Positions 6,917 through 14,078 of a DNA stretch of 30,620 nucleotides are shown here, in pieces. Every line of letters starts with the position of its first letter. Position 1 is the first letter of the stretch. A program made the position numbers and the translations under genes. The stretch is from Verrucomicrobiota bacterium (GTDB taxonomy: Bacteria > Verrucomicrobiota > Verrucomicrobiia > Opitutales > Opitutaceae): contig JAEZDN010000156.1 of the NCBI GenBank assembly GCA_023433275.1, forward strand, positions 1 through 30,620, given 5' to 3'. The notes beneath the pieces are model-generated. The model had not been told where the DNA came from and searched no databases. It worked only from the letters and a program-made list of their open reading frames with translations.

Positions 6917-9900
6917 ATGAACCTCAGACATCGTTCCGCCACTGTTGCGGGATTCTTGATTGGCGCGGCCGCGCTTTGCACGTGGCCGCTGGCGGCAACC
7001 GCCCAACAGACCGCGGCTGCGGCCCAGCCCGCCGACGACGAGACGGTGGTGCTCTCGCCCTTCACCGTCACCTCGGAGAAGGACACCGGTTACGGCGCGA
7101 CCAACTCGATTTCCGGATCGCGCGTGAACACGCCGATCAAGGACATCCCGCTGCCGATCCTGGTCGTCACCGAGCAATTCATCAACGACATCGGCGCCAC
7201 GTCCCTGCGCGACTCGCTCAGCTACGTGTCGGGCATCAGCCTGCAGACGCAGAACGACCTCGAGAACCGCGGCGGCACGTTCGGCAGCGCGTACGGTCCC
7301 GGCGGCGTGAACAATCCCGAGGGCGTCACCTCGAACATCAACGGCGTGCAGATGAAGATTCGCGGCTTCATCACCAACAACGTCCTGCGCGACGGCTATT
7401 ATCGCGGCAGCCCGAGCGACTCGATCAACATCGAGCGCGTCGAGGTGGTGCAGGGACCCAACGCCCTGCTCTACGGCACGGGCAACTTCGGCGGCGTGGT
7501 GAACTACCTCACCAAGAAACCGCTGACGACCGAGCGCGCGACGGCGAGCGTCTCGTACGGCACGAACAACTTCAAGCGGGCCACGATCGACAGCACCGGC
7601 CCGATCTCCCCGACTGTTTCGTACCGCGTGGTGGGCGCATGGGAGGACACCGACACGCACATCGACCATCAGTCGATGAAGCACTGGTACATCTCGCCGT
7701 CCATCGCCTGGCGCCCGACGCGCAAGACCGAGGTCCTGGCCCAGTACGAGTACAACGACGCCGAGAACCGCGGCTTCGGCTTCCGCGCCCTCCGCGCGGC
7801 CCAGGGTACCGGCGCCACCCCGATCAACAACGACCAGCTCGAGGCGACCGGCTTCTACTGGCCCCCCGGCGCCAACAAGCGCACGCACAACCTCGGCGGT
7901 CCCGATGTCTATAACATGAATCAGCAGGACAACCTCGAGGTCACGCTCACGCAGCAGCTCCTGGACGAGTCCAACTGGGTCCCGCGCGTCGACTTCCTCG
8001 CCGGTTTCAACCGCTCGAACTTCAACACGCAGACCCGCGACGCCAACGGTGGCATCCAACAGGTCTCGGCGGGCAACCCCGGCTTCAACCTCTCGCAGAC
8101 GATCACGCTCACCTCGATCGACAACGGCCTTGGCGGCAGCACGCCCTCCAACGGCAACCTCCAGTACGGCACCTTCGACAACGAGGTCACGCGCTTCTCC
8201 TGGAACCGCAACGACACCGACACGCTGCGCGACCAGGTGCGCGCCGAGCTGACCGCGCACAAGACGCTCTTCGAGGGCCGCTGGTACCAACTTGAGGACC
8301 AGATCCTCGCCGGCTATTCCAAGATCTCGAACGAGATCACCTCGGCCAACTGGGAGACGGTGCCCGGCCTCTACAGCTTCAAGGGACCGCTCGACCTCAC
8401 CCCGATCCGCTTCGCCACGCAGGGCGACGGCACGCCGGCGCCGGGCCTGTACCAGAACAATCGCGACAACATCAACAAGGGCTGGGACCGCGCGCTCTAC
8501 CTCAACAACTACCTGAAGTTCGGAAAACTCGGCGGTCTCGCCGACCGGATCATCCTCATGAACGGCATTCGCGAGGATCAGGCCAACAACTGGTCCACCA
8601 ACACGCAGGTCACCGTGGCCGGTGTCGCGACCACCACCACGAGCCGCGCGAACGAGTCGAAGGTCAAGTCCCGCCAGCACGGCGCGATGCTCCGTCTCAC
8701 CAAGTCGCTGTCCGTGTACGCGCTGAAGGCCGACGGCTTCCAGCCGAACTTCGGCGGTCTCCATGAGGCCATGACCGGCGTGCCGGTCGGCGCCGACACC
8801 GCGAAGAGCAAGGAGATCGGCCTGAAGTTCGATTTCCTGGACGGCAAGATCTCCGGCACCATCAGCCGCTACAAGATCACGAAGAACGCCTGGATCTCGA
8901 GCGGCTTCTCCACGCCCGCGCCGCTCGGCAACCCGCGCTTCGACCCGTCGAAGCCGATCATCTACAACCTGGGCGACGCGAACGGCACGGGCTTCTACAA
9001 TCCGTTCCCGGGCCAGTTCAACCCGAACGGCCAGACCTACACGCCCAACGCCGCGCAACAGGCCGCATGGATCGCCGCCGTCAACGCTGGCGCCGTCACG
9101 CTCACCTCGCCGATCACCGGCACCCGCGCCGACGCGGAGAGCATCTACCTCAACGCCAGCATTCCCGAGGGTGCGGCGTGGATGGACGCCTTCTTCGCCG
9201 CCGCCGCGCCCGGCTGGGCCGGCTGGCCGTACAAGGGCAACGACATGAACGATCCCGGCATCAACAATGCCACGCTCGACGACGCCGCGTTCCAGAACGG
9301 ACCGCAGCAGGCGGCGATTCCCTCGATCTCGCAGTCCGAAGGCTGGGACGGTTCCTTCCTGTTCACGCCGAACAAGCAACTGCAGATCGTGCTCACCGCC
9401 GCGATCGGCACCAAGGTCGAGCTGATCGACAAGGGCAAGTGGATCAAGTATCCCTACCCCGAGGATCGCTGGGCCACGTGGTATTTCCCGAACGGCGGCT
9501 TCGGCCTCAAGGGCCAGACGCTCGCAGAGGCCTACACGGATCCCGCGGACACCTCCACGCGCACGAACACCGGCGTCTTCCCGGGTGACGACACGCCCGA
9601 GGATCGCTTCTCGATCTTCGCCAACTACCGCTTCGAGGGCGACCTCGCGGGCTGGGTGGTCGGCGCCGGCGCCGACTGGCAGTCGAAGCGCGCGTACTTC
9701 TCGGGCGTCACGCACGGCTCCGGCCAGGTGCAGACCGATGTGAACGGCGAGGTCATCGTGCTCTACACCCCGAAGCAATGGGTGCTGAACGCGTTCGTCC
9801 GCCGCGAGTGGAAGAGGGACCGCTACAACCAGTCCATCCAGCTCAACGTCGACAACGTCACCAACGACCGCGACCTCTACGGCCAGATCTACGCCCCGGG

Positions 9901-9937
9901 CCTCTCCGCCCGCCTGACGTACACGATCGGCTACTGA
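6917..9937 (+). CDS. TonB-dependent outer-membrane receptor (beta-glucan locus)
   Basis: 1006 residues from the ATG at 6917. A signal peptide occupies residues 1-29 (hydrophobic FLIGAAALCTWPLAATA, cleavage before QQ). The mature start carries ETVVLSPFTV (42-51), the segment seen in Opitutaceae-type receptors and probably serving as the TonB box region. The plug domain follows, with RIEVVQGPNALLYGTGNFGG, a standard plug signature, and then a long 22-strand barrel rich in alternating aromatic strands, ending in the aromatic C-terminal TYTIGY required for outer-membrane insertion. It would import oligosaccharides across the outer membrane with energy from TonB-ExbBD. No SusD partner is present, as is common in Verrucomicrobia. 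The neighbouring GPH symporter and GH16 enzymes suggest beta-glucan fragments as ligand, although a receptor's substrate cannot be read from sequence. Confidence 0.93.
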   Translation: MNLRHRSATVAGFLIGAAALCTWPLAATAQQTAAAAQPADDETVVLSPFTVTSEKDTGYGATNSISGSRVNTPIKDIPLPILVVTEQFINDIGATSLRDSLSYVSGISLQTQNDLENRGGTFGSAYGPGGVNNPEGVTSNINGVQMKIRGFITNNVLRDGYYRGSPSDSINIERVEVVQGPNALLYGTGNFGGVVNYLTKKPLTTERATASVSYGTNNFKRATIDSTGPISPTVSYRVVGAWEDTDTHIDHQSMKHWYISPSIAWRPTRKTEVLAQYEYNDAENRGFGFRALRAAQGTGATPINNDQLEATGFYWPPGANKRTHNLGGPDVYNMNQQDNLEVTLTQQLLDESNWVPRVDFLAGFNRSNFNTQTRDANGGIQQVSAGNPGFNLSQTITLTSIDNGLGGSTPSNGNLQYGTFDNEVTRFSWNRNDTDTLRDQVRAELTAHKTLFEGRWYQLEDQILAGYSKISNEITSANWETVPGLYSFKGPLDLTPIRFATQGDGTPAPGLYQNNRDNINKGWDRALYLNNYLKFGKLGGLADRIILMNGIREDQANNWSTNTQVTVAGVATTTTSRANESKVKSRQHGAMLRLTKSLSVYALKADGFQPNFGGLHEAMTGVPVGADTAKSKEIGLKFDFLDGKISGTISRYKITKNAWISSGFSTPAPLGNPRFDPSKPIIYNLGDANGTGFYNPFPGQFNPNGQTYTPNAAQQAAWIAAVNAGAVTLTSPITGTRADAESIYLNASIPEGAAWMDAFFAAAAPGWAGWPYKGNDMNDPGINNATLDDAAFQNGPQQAAIPSISQSEGWDGSFLFTPNKQLQIVLTAAIGTKVELIDKGKWIKYPYPEDRWATWYFPNGGFGLKGQTLAEAYTDPADTSTRTNTGVFPGDDTPEDRFSIFANYRFEGDLAGWVVGAGADWQSKRAYFSGVTHGSGQVQTDVNGEVIVLYTPKQWVLNAFVRREWKRDRYNQSIQLNVDNVTNDRDLYGQIYAPGLSARLTYTIGY

Positions 9938-9968
9938 TCCCACGTCGCCACGGTCTTCGTCCTCCCCT

Positions 9969-9996
9969 GTAGGGGCGCAGTCTTGCTGCGCCCTTA
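9969..9996. repeat. Short palindromic repeat module
   Basis: GTAGGGGCGCAG-TCTTG-CTGCGCCCTTAC forms a near-perfect hairpin with a 5-nt loop, 31 bp after the receptor stop codon. The same module occurs at 29476-29502 (opposite orientation) and in the outer arms of the composite repeat at 1072-1302. It lacks a T-run, so it is a repeat module rather than a clear intrinsic terminator, although it might stabilise the 3' end of the receptor mRNA. Confidence 0.65.
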
Positions 9997-10109
9997 CCCG
10001 GGCGGACCGGGGCCCGCCCAAGCCCCTTTCGTCTTCCGCCGTGTGCGCCCGTGTTTCATCGTCCGTTGCCCCCGCGGCATCCCGCCGCGCGGATCAACCC
10101 CAATCCCTC

Positions 10110-11480
10110 GTGACCCCGACCCCCAGCGCACGGCTGTCCTTCAAGGAAAAATTCGCCTACGGCCTTGGCGATACCGCCTCGAATTTCTACTTCCAGGCAT
10201 TCAACCTGTTCCTCGCGTATTACTACATCGACGTGATGGGACTGGGCAGCACGGCCGCCGGCAACCTGCTGGCAGTCGTCCCGATTGCGGTGGCCTTCCT
10301 CAATCCCGTGATCGGCGCCATCGCCGACCGCACCAACACGCGCTGGGGCAAGTTCCGCCCCTGGATCCTCTGGGGCGCGATCCCGTACGGCATCCTGGGC
10401 TATGTGATGTTCTCGAACCCGGACCTCACGCCCGCCGCGAAGCTCATCTTCGCCTACGTCACCTACACGCTCGTGCTCATCGCCTACGCGGCGATCAACA
10501 CGCCCTACGGCGCCCTGATGAGCGTGATGTCGCCCTCGTCCGAGGACCGCACCTCGCTCAGCTCCTACCGCTTCGCCTGCGCCTTCCTCGGCGCGCTGCT
10601 CATCGGGTCGCTCGTCCCGGTGCTCAAGGATTTCCTCACGCCCGCCGGCGGCACCCCGGCCGATGGCTTCCGCAACACGATGGTGATCTTCGCCGTCCTG
10701 TCGGTCGGCATGTTCTTCTTCACCTTCGCCAACACGAAGGAGCGCGTCGTCGCCCCGCCGCAGGAAAAAGGCTCCTTGCGCAAGGACCTCGGTGACCTCC
10801 GCCGCAACCTGCCCTGGCTCGTCCTTGGCCTGGTCGGCCTCTTCAACCTCACCAACACGGGCCTGCGCAACGCGTCGGGCATCTTCTATTTCAAATACGC
10901 CGTGGGCAACGAGGCGGCGATCGCGACGTTCAACCTCGTCGGCTTCCTTTGCTTCATCCTCGGTGCGCTCGCGACGAAATGGTTTACCGCGCGCTGGTCG
11001 CGCCGCGGGCTCATGATCTGGCTGACGCTCATCAACGGCGCGGCGATCACCGCGTGTTATTTCGTGAACCCGGCGAACCTGCCGCTGCTCTACGCGCTCA
11101 ACATCCTCGCGAGCTTCGCGGCCGGCCCTACGCCGGCGATCGTGTGGTCGCTGTACGCCGACACCGCGGACTACGGCGAGTGGAAGTTCGGCCGCCGCGC
11201 CGCCGGCCTGCTCATCTCCGCCATGGTTTTGATTCACAAGGTCAGCCTCGCCATCGGCGGGGCGATGATTGGCTGGCTGCTCGACCATTACGGCTTCGTC
11301 GCCAACGCCGAACAGACGCCGCGCGCCCTCCACGGCATCGTGCTCCTCTTCAGCCTCCTGCCCGGCGTCCTCGCACTCGCGGCCGGCTTGGCCGTCTTCT
11401 TCTACCCGCTCGACGAGGCGCAGGTGAAACAGATCGAGCTCGACCTCGCCGCGCGCAAGGCCGTGCCGTCCCCGGCCTGA
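10110..11480 (+). CDS. GPH-type (glycoside-pentoside-hexuronide) sugar:cation symporter, MFS
   Basis: 456 residues from a GTG at 10110; a GTG at 10041 would add 23 Ser/Ala/Arg-rich residues, and no in-frame ATG exists upstream of the first helix. Twelve hydrophobic segments can be counted. The N-terminal block KEKFAYGLGDTASNFYFQAF is the family hallmark seen in MelB/XynP-type carriers, as is GAIADRTNTRWGKFRPWIL in the loop between helices 2 and 3, where the Asp/Arg pairs take part in cation and sugar coupling. A second typical block is YADTADYGEWKFGRRAAGL in the C-terminal half. It should import sugars or short oligosaccharides with Na+ or H+ across the inner membrane. Its place directly behind the TonB-dependent receptor and before two GH16 genes suggests gluco-oligosaccharides. 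The start codon is uncertain, the family is not. Confidence 0.9.
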   Translation: MTPTPSARLSFKEKFAYGLGDTASNFYFQAFNLFLAYYYIDVMGLGSTAAGNLLAVVPIAVAFLNPVIGAIADRTNTRWGKFRPWILWGAIPYGILGYVMFSNPDLTPAAKLIFAYVTYTLVLIAYAAINTPYGALMSVMSPSSEDRTSLSSYRFACAFLGALLIGSLVPVLKDFLTPAGGTPADGFRNTMVIFAVLSVGMFFFTFANTKERVVAPPQEKGSLRKDLGDLRRNLPWLVLGLVGLFNLTNTGLRNASGIFYFKYAVGNEAAIATFNLVGFLCFILGALATKWFTARWSRRGLMIWLTLINGAAITACYFVNPANLPLLYALNILASFAAGPTPAIVWSLYADTADYGEWKFGRRAAGLLISAMVLIHKVSLAIGGAMIGWLLDHYGFVANAEQTPRALHGIVLLFSLLPGVLALAAGLAVFFYPLDEAQVKQIELDLAARKAVPSPA

Positions 11481-11655
11481 GGAAACAACCACAGAATACG
11501 GAATACACAGAATGTCCGGTCCTCAGCACAGCCTCATTTCAAGTCGAGTCGTCGCGTCGGCCGTCTCCCAGCCTGTGGCCGCTACGTGCGACGACCGTGG
11601 GATGTCGTGTTCGGGGTCGTCGCTCGCGACGGCCCGACAGGAGGCGTTCCCCCTG

Positions 11656-12516
11656 ATGGTTCCGGCTCGCGCTGGATCGCGGCGCAGCGGGAGCTGGAAC
11701 CTCCATTATCCCATTCCGGGTATTTTGTGTCTGCTGTGGTTCGTCCTGTCACCCGGTTTGGTCTTTGCCGCCGCGCCCGTGGGCTGGAACCTGGCCTGGT
11801 CCGATGAATTCGACCACGGCACGCAGCCCGATCCGGCGAAGTGGTCCTATGACGTCGGCGGACACGGTTGGGGCAATCGCGAGCTGCAATTCTACACCGA
11901 GGCGCGCCTGAAGAACGCCCGCGTCGAGAACGGCCACCTGATCATCGAGGCCCATCGCGAGAAATGGGAGGGCAGCGCGTACACGTCCGCGCGCCTGGTG
12001 ACCAAGAACAAGGGCGACTGGACCTACGGCCGCTTCGAGATTCGCGCCAAGGTACCGCTGGGCCGCGGCACGTGGCCCGCCATCTGGATGCTGCCGACAA
12101 AGTGGGATCTCGGCAGCGGCAACTGGCCCGACGTGGGCGAGATCGATATCATGGAGCATGTCGGCTACGACCCCGGCGTCGTCCACGCCTCCACGCATTC
12201 GAAGAAGCACCAGTGGCAGATCCAGACGCAACGCACGGCGACGGTCCCCGTGCCCGACGCGGGCGAGGCGTTTCACACCTACGCGCTCGAGTGGGATGCG
12301 GAGGAGATCCGCATGTTCGTGGATGACCGGCATTATTTCACCTCGCGCAAGGAAGGCGGCGATTGGGAATCCTGGCCATTCTTCCGCCCGTTTCACCTCG
12401 TGCTGAATGTCGCCGTCGGCGGCGCGTGGGGCGGCTCGAAGGGCGTCGACGAGACCATCTGGCCGCGGCGCATGGAAGTGGACTACGTGCGCGTGTACGA
12501 AAGGAGCGCTCCCTAG
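11656..12516 (+). CDS. GH16 family endo-beta-glucanase (laminarinase-like), secreted
   Basis: 286 residues from the ATG at 11656, chosen because AGGAGG lies at 11638-11643 and because it gives a compact signal peptide: basic RRSGSW region, hydrophobic IPGILCLLWFVLSPGLVF, cleavage near AAA-PVG (about residue 40). In-frame ATGs at 11512 and 11602 would add unconvincing sequence. The mature protein is one GH16 jelly-roll domain: WSDEF at 48-52, GWGNRELQFY, SARLVTKNKGDWTYGRFEIR, the WPAIWMLP cleft strand, and the active site GEIDIMEH at 161-168 with nucleophile E162, D164 and acid/base E167. The closing strands FHLVLNVAVGGAWGG and MEVDYVRVYE are typical. The motif form E-I-D-I-M-E and the WGNRELQ block are those of bacterial laminarinases/beta-1,3(4)-glucanases. 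Expected location is periplasm or outside. Confidence 0.92.
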   Translation: MVPARAGSRRSGSWNLHYPIPGILCLLWFVLSPGLVFAAAPVGWNLAWSDEFDHGTQPDPAKWSYDVGGHGWGNRELQFYTEARLKNARVENGHLIIEAHREKWEGSAYTSARLVTKNKGDWTYGRFEIRAKVPLGRGTWPAIWMLPTKWDLGSGNWPDVGEIDIMEHVGYDPGVVHASTHSKKHQWQIQTQRTATVPVPDAGEAFHTYALEWDAEEIRMFVDDRHYFTSRKEGGDWESWPFFRPFHLVLNVAVGGAWGGSKGVDETIWPRRMEVDYVRVYERSAP

Positions 12517-12547
12517 CTCGGGCGTTGTCCCCGCCTCTCATGCTTGC

Positions 12548-12656
12548 CCCACACACCCCGACGCCTCGCGCCACCCCTCTTCAGAGAGGGGAGTTCAATC
12601 CTACGCAGCCGAAGTCCCCTCTTTCAGGAGGGGTGCCCGACAGGGCGAGGTGTGTC
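12548..12656. repeat. Dispersed structured repeat, family D
   Basis: A 109-bp element between the two GH16 genes with complementary ends (CACACACCCCG at the left, CGAGGTGTGTCG at the right) and two internal hairpins: CCCCTCT-TCAG-AGAGGGG at about 12574-12591 and CCCCTC-TTTCAG-GAGGGG at about 12617-12634. It is the only copy in this window. The element resembles 'CCCCTCTTTCAGGAGGGG' repeats that I recall as widespread in bacterial genomes, but no search could be run. Confidence 0.65.
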
Positions 12657-12700
12657 GGTTCGCACGTTTCGCAGACGCTTTCCTTCAACTGTCCGCTTTA

Positions 12701-13462
12701 ATGAACCCTTCCATCACCTCCACGCCCGTCTGGCAGGATGAGTTCAATCAGGCACCGGGCACCGGACCCGATCCCGCGAAATGGGTTCACGACCTCGGGG
12801 CGACCGGCTGGGGCAACAAGGAGCTGCAGCAGTACACGGCTTCGCGGGAGAATTGCGTGGTCGTGAACGATCCGGAGGCGACAGGAGGCCGGGCGCTCGT
12901 GTTGCGCGCGGTGCGGATGGCCGACGGCGGTTACACGTCGGCGCGGCTGAAGACGCAGGGACTTTTCGCGGTGACGCATGGCCGCATTGAGGCGCGGCTG
13001 AAATTACCGCGGGGGCAGGGGATCTGGCCGGCGTTCTGGATGCTCGGCGAGGGGTTCGATCGCGTGCCGTGGCCGCTGTGCGGGGAGATCGACATCATGG
13101 AATTGGTCGGCCACCTGCCGGGCACGCTGCACGGCAGTTTGCACGGGCCAGGGTACTCGGGCACGCATGGGCTGAGCAAGTCGACGGTGTTGCCCGGCGG
13201 CGGCGAATTTTCCGGGGCGTATCATGTGTTCGCGGTCGACTGGCAACCGGGCCGGATCGAGTGGCTGTTGGACGGCGTGGCTTATCACGCCGTCACGCCC
13301 GCGGATTTGCCCGCGGGCGCAACGTGGGTTTTCGATCGGAAGCCGTTTTTCCTGTTGTTGAATTTGGCGGTGGGCGGCGCCTGGCCGGGTTATCCCGACG
13401 CCACGACGCAGTTCCCGCAGGAGTACCGCGTGGATTATGTGCGGGTGTATGGGATGGTTTGA
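12701..13462 (+). CDS. GH16 family beta-glucanase, apparently without signal peptide
   Basis: 253 residues from the ATG at 12701. It begins MNPSITSTPVWQDEFNQAPG, so the catalytic domain starts at once and no signal peptide is present; the in-frame sequence upstream to 12407 crosses the repeat and the end of the previous gene and is not a leader. The GH16 blocks are all there: WQDEF (11-15), GWGNKELQQY, TSARLKTQGLFAVTHGRIEAR, WPAFWML, and the active site GEIDIMEL at 128-135 (E129, D131, E134), closing with LLNLAVGGAWPGYP and YRVDYVRVYG. It is clearly a paralogue of the GH16 protein just upstream, probably from tandem duplication with strong divergence. A cytoplasmic beta-glucanase would act on imported oligosaccharides, unless export uses a route not visible here. 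Third base usage (more G-ending codons) differs somewhat from the upstream copy. Confidence 0.9.
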   Translation: MNPSITSTPVWQDEFNQAPGTGPDPAKWVHDLGATGWGNKELQQYTASRENCVVVNDPEATGGRALVLRAVRMADGGYTSARLKTQGLFAVTHGRIEARLKLPRGQGIWPAFWMLGEGFDRVPWPLCGEIDIMELVGHLPGTLHGSLHGPGYSGTHGLSKSTVLPGGGEFSGAYHVFAVDWQPGRIEWLLDGVAYHAVTPADLPAGATWVFDRKPFFLLLNLAVGGAWPGYPDATTQFPQEYRVDYVRVYGMV

Positions 13463-13471
13463 GCAGCGGTA

Positions 13472-14055
13472 TCGGTAGGGCCGGACTTGGTCGGTCTTCT
13501 TCCCGATGGCGGCGTGATAACCCGAGGACCGAGCGAGCTCGGCCCCTACCGGCAGAACGTTGAAGGCGGGCACCTGGAGCCGGGGCGCCCTCGCCCCGGT
13601 TGGGTGTGAGGACGGTGAGTGCGTGCGAACCCACCGGGCCGGGGGCGGCCCGGCTCCAGGAGAAGGCGGCGCGGCGCCCAACGAGGGCGCATGGAACGAG
13701 ATGGTCGGGGCCGCACTTGGTCGGTCCTCTTCCAGATGGCGGCGTGATAAGCCGAGGACCGAGCAAGCTCGGCCCCTACCGGCAGAACGTTGGAGGAGGG
13801 CACCTGGAGCCGGGGCGCCCTCGCCCCGGTTGGGTGTGACGACGATGAGTGCGTGCGAACCCACCGGGCCGGGGGCGGCCCGGCTCCAGGAGAAGTCGGC
13901 GCCCAACGAGGGCATCGAGATGGTAGGGGCCGACCTTGGTGGGCTTTCTTACCGATCGCGGCATGAATGGCCGAGGACCGAGCAAGCTCGGCCCCTACCG
14001 GCAGAACGTTGAAGGCGGGCACCTGGAGCCGGGGCGCCCTCGCCCCGGTCGTGTG
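13472..14055. repeat. Three tandem copies of a ~225-bp structured repeat (family B)
   Basis: The gap between the second GH16 gene and the GH28 gene is filled by three copies of one unit. The marker GGCAGAACGT recurs at 13551, 13781 and 14000, giving periods of 230 and 219 bp. Each unit holds: GGGCCGACCTTGGTCGGTC, a spacer ending in GAGGACCGAGCAAGCTCGGC, CCCTACC, then TGGAGCCGGGGCGCCCTCGC followed by CCCGG, and CCGGGCCGGGGGCGGCCCGG with CTCCA. These are three successive hairpin modules inside matching ends (GGGGCC/GGCCCC and TGGAGCC/GGCTCCA). Long open frames through the array on both strands are periodic repeat translations. Single modules recur at 5225-5244 and through 29340-29700. Confidence 0.9.
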
Positions 14056-14078
14056 TCCCTACCCCGACAACGCGGCGA

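Noticed and set aside
6734..10021. Very long open frame (about 1095 codons) on the minus strand
   Set aside because: It is the antisense shadow of the TonB-dependent receptor, is extremely rich in R, V, A and D and lacks any domain; the plus strand has a signal peptide, TonB box, plug and barrel.
10056..11492. 478-codon open frame on the minus strand
   Set aside because: Antisense to the GPH symporter; strongly charged repetitive E/R/A composition expected of a shadow of a hydrophobic protein.
13546..14022. Open frames encoding repeated GAELARSS and GAGPPPARWVR peptides
   Set aside because: They are translations of the tandem structured repeat; the peptide periodicity follows the DNA repeat and no start signal or domain is present.
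13472..14055. Possible CRISPR array
   Set aside because: The repeats are about 225 bp units with only three copies and no short unique spacers, and no cas gene is near.
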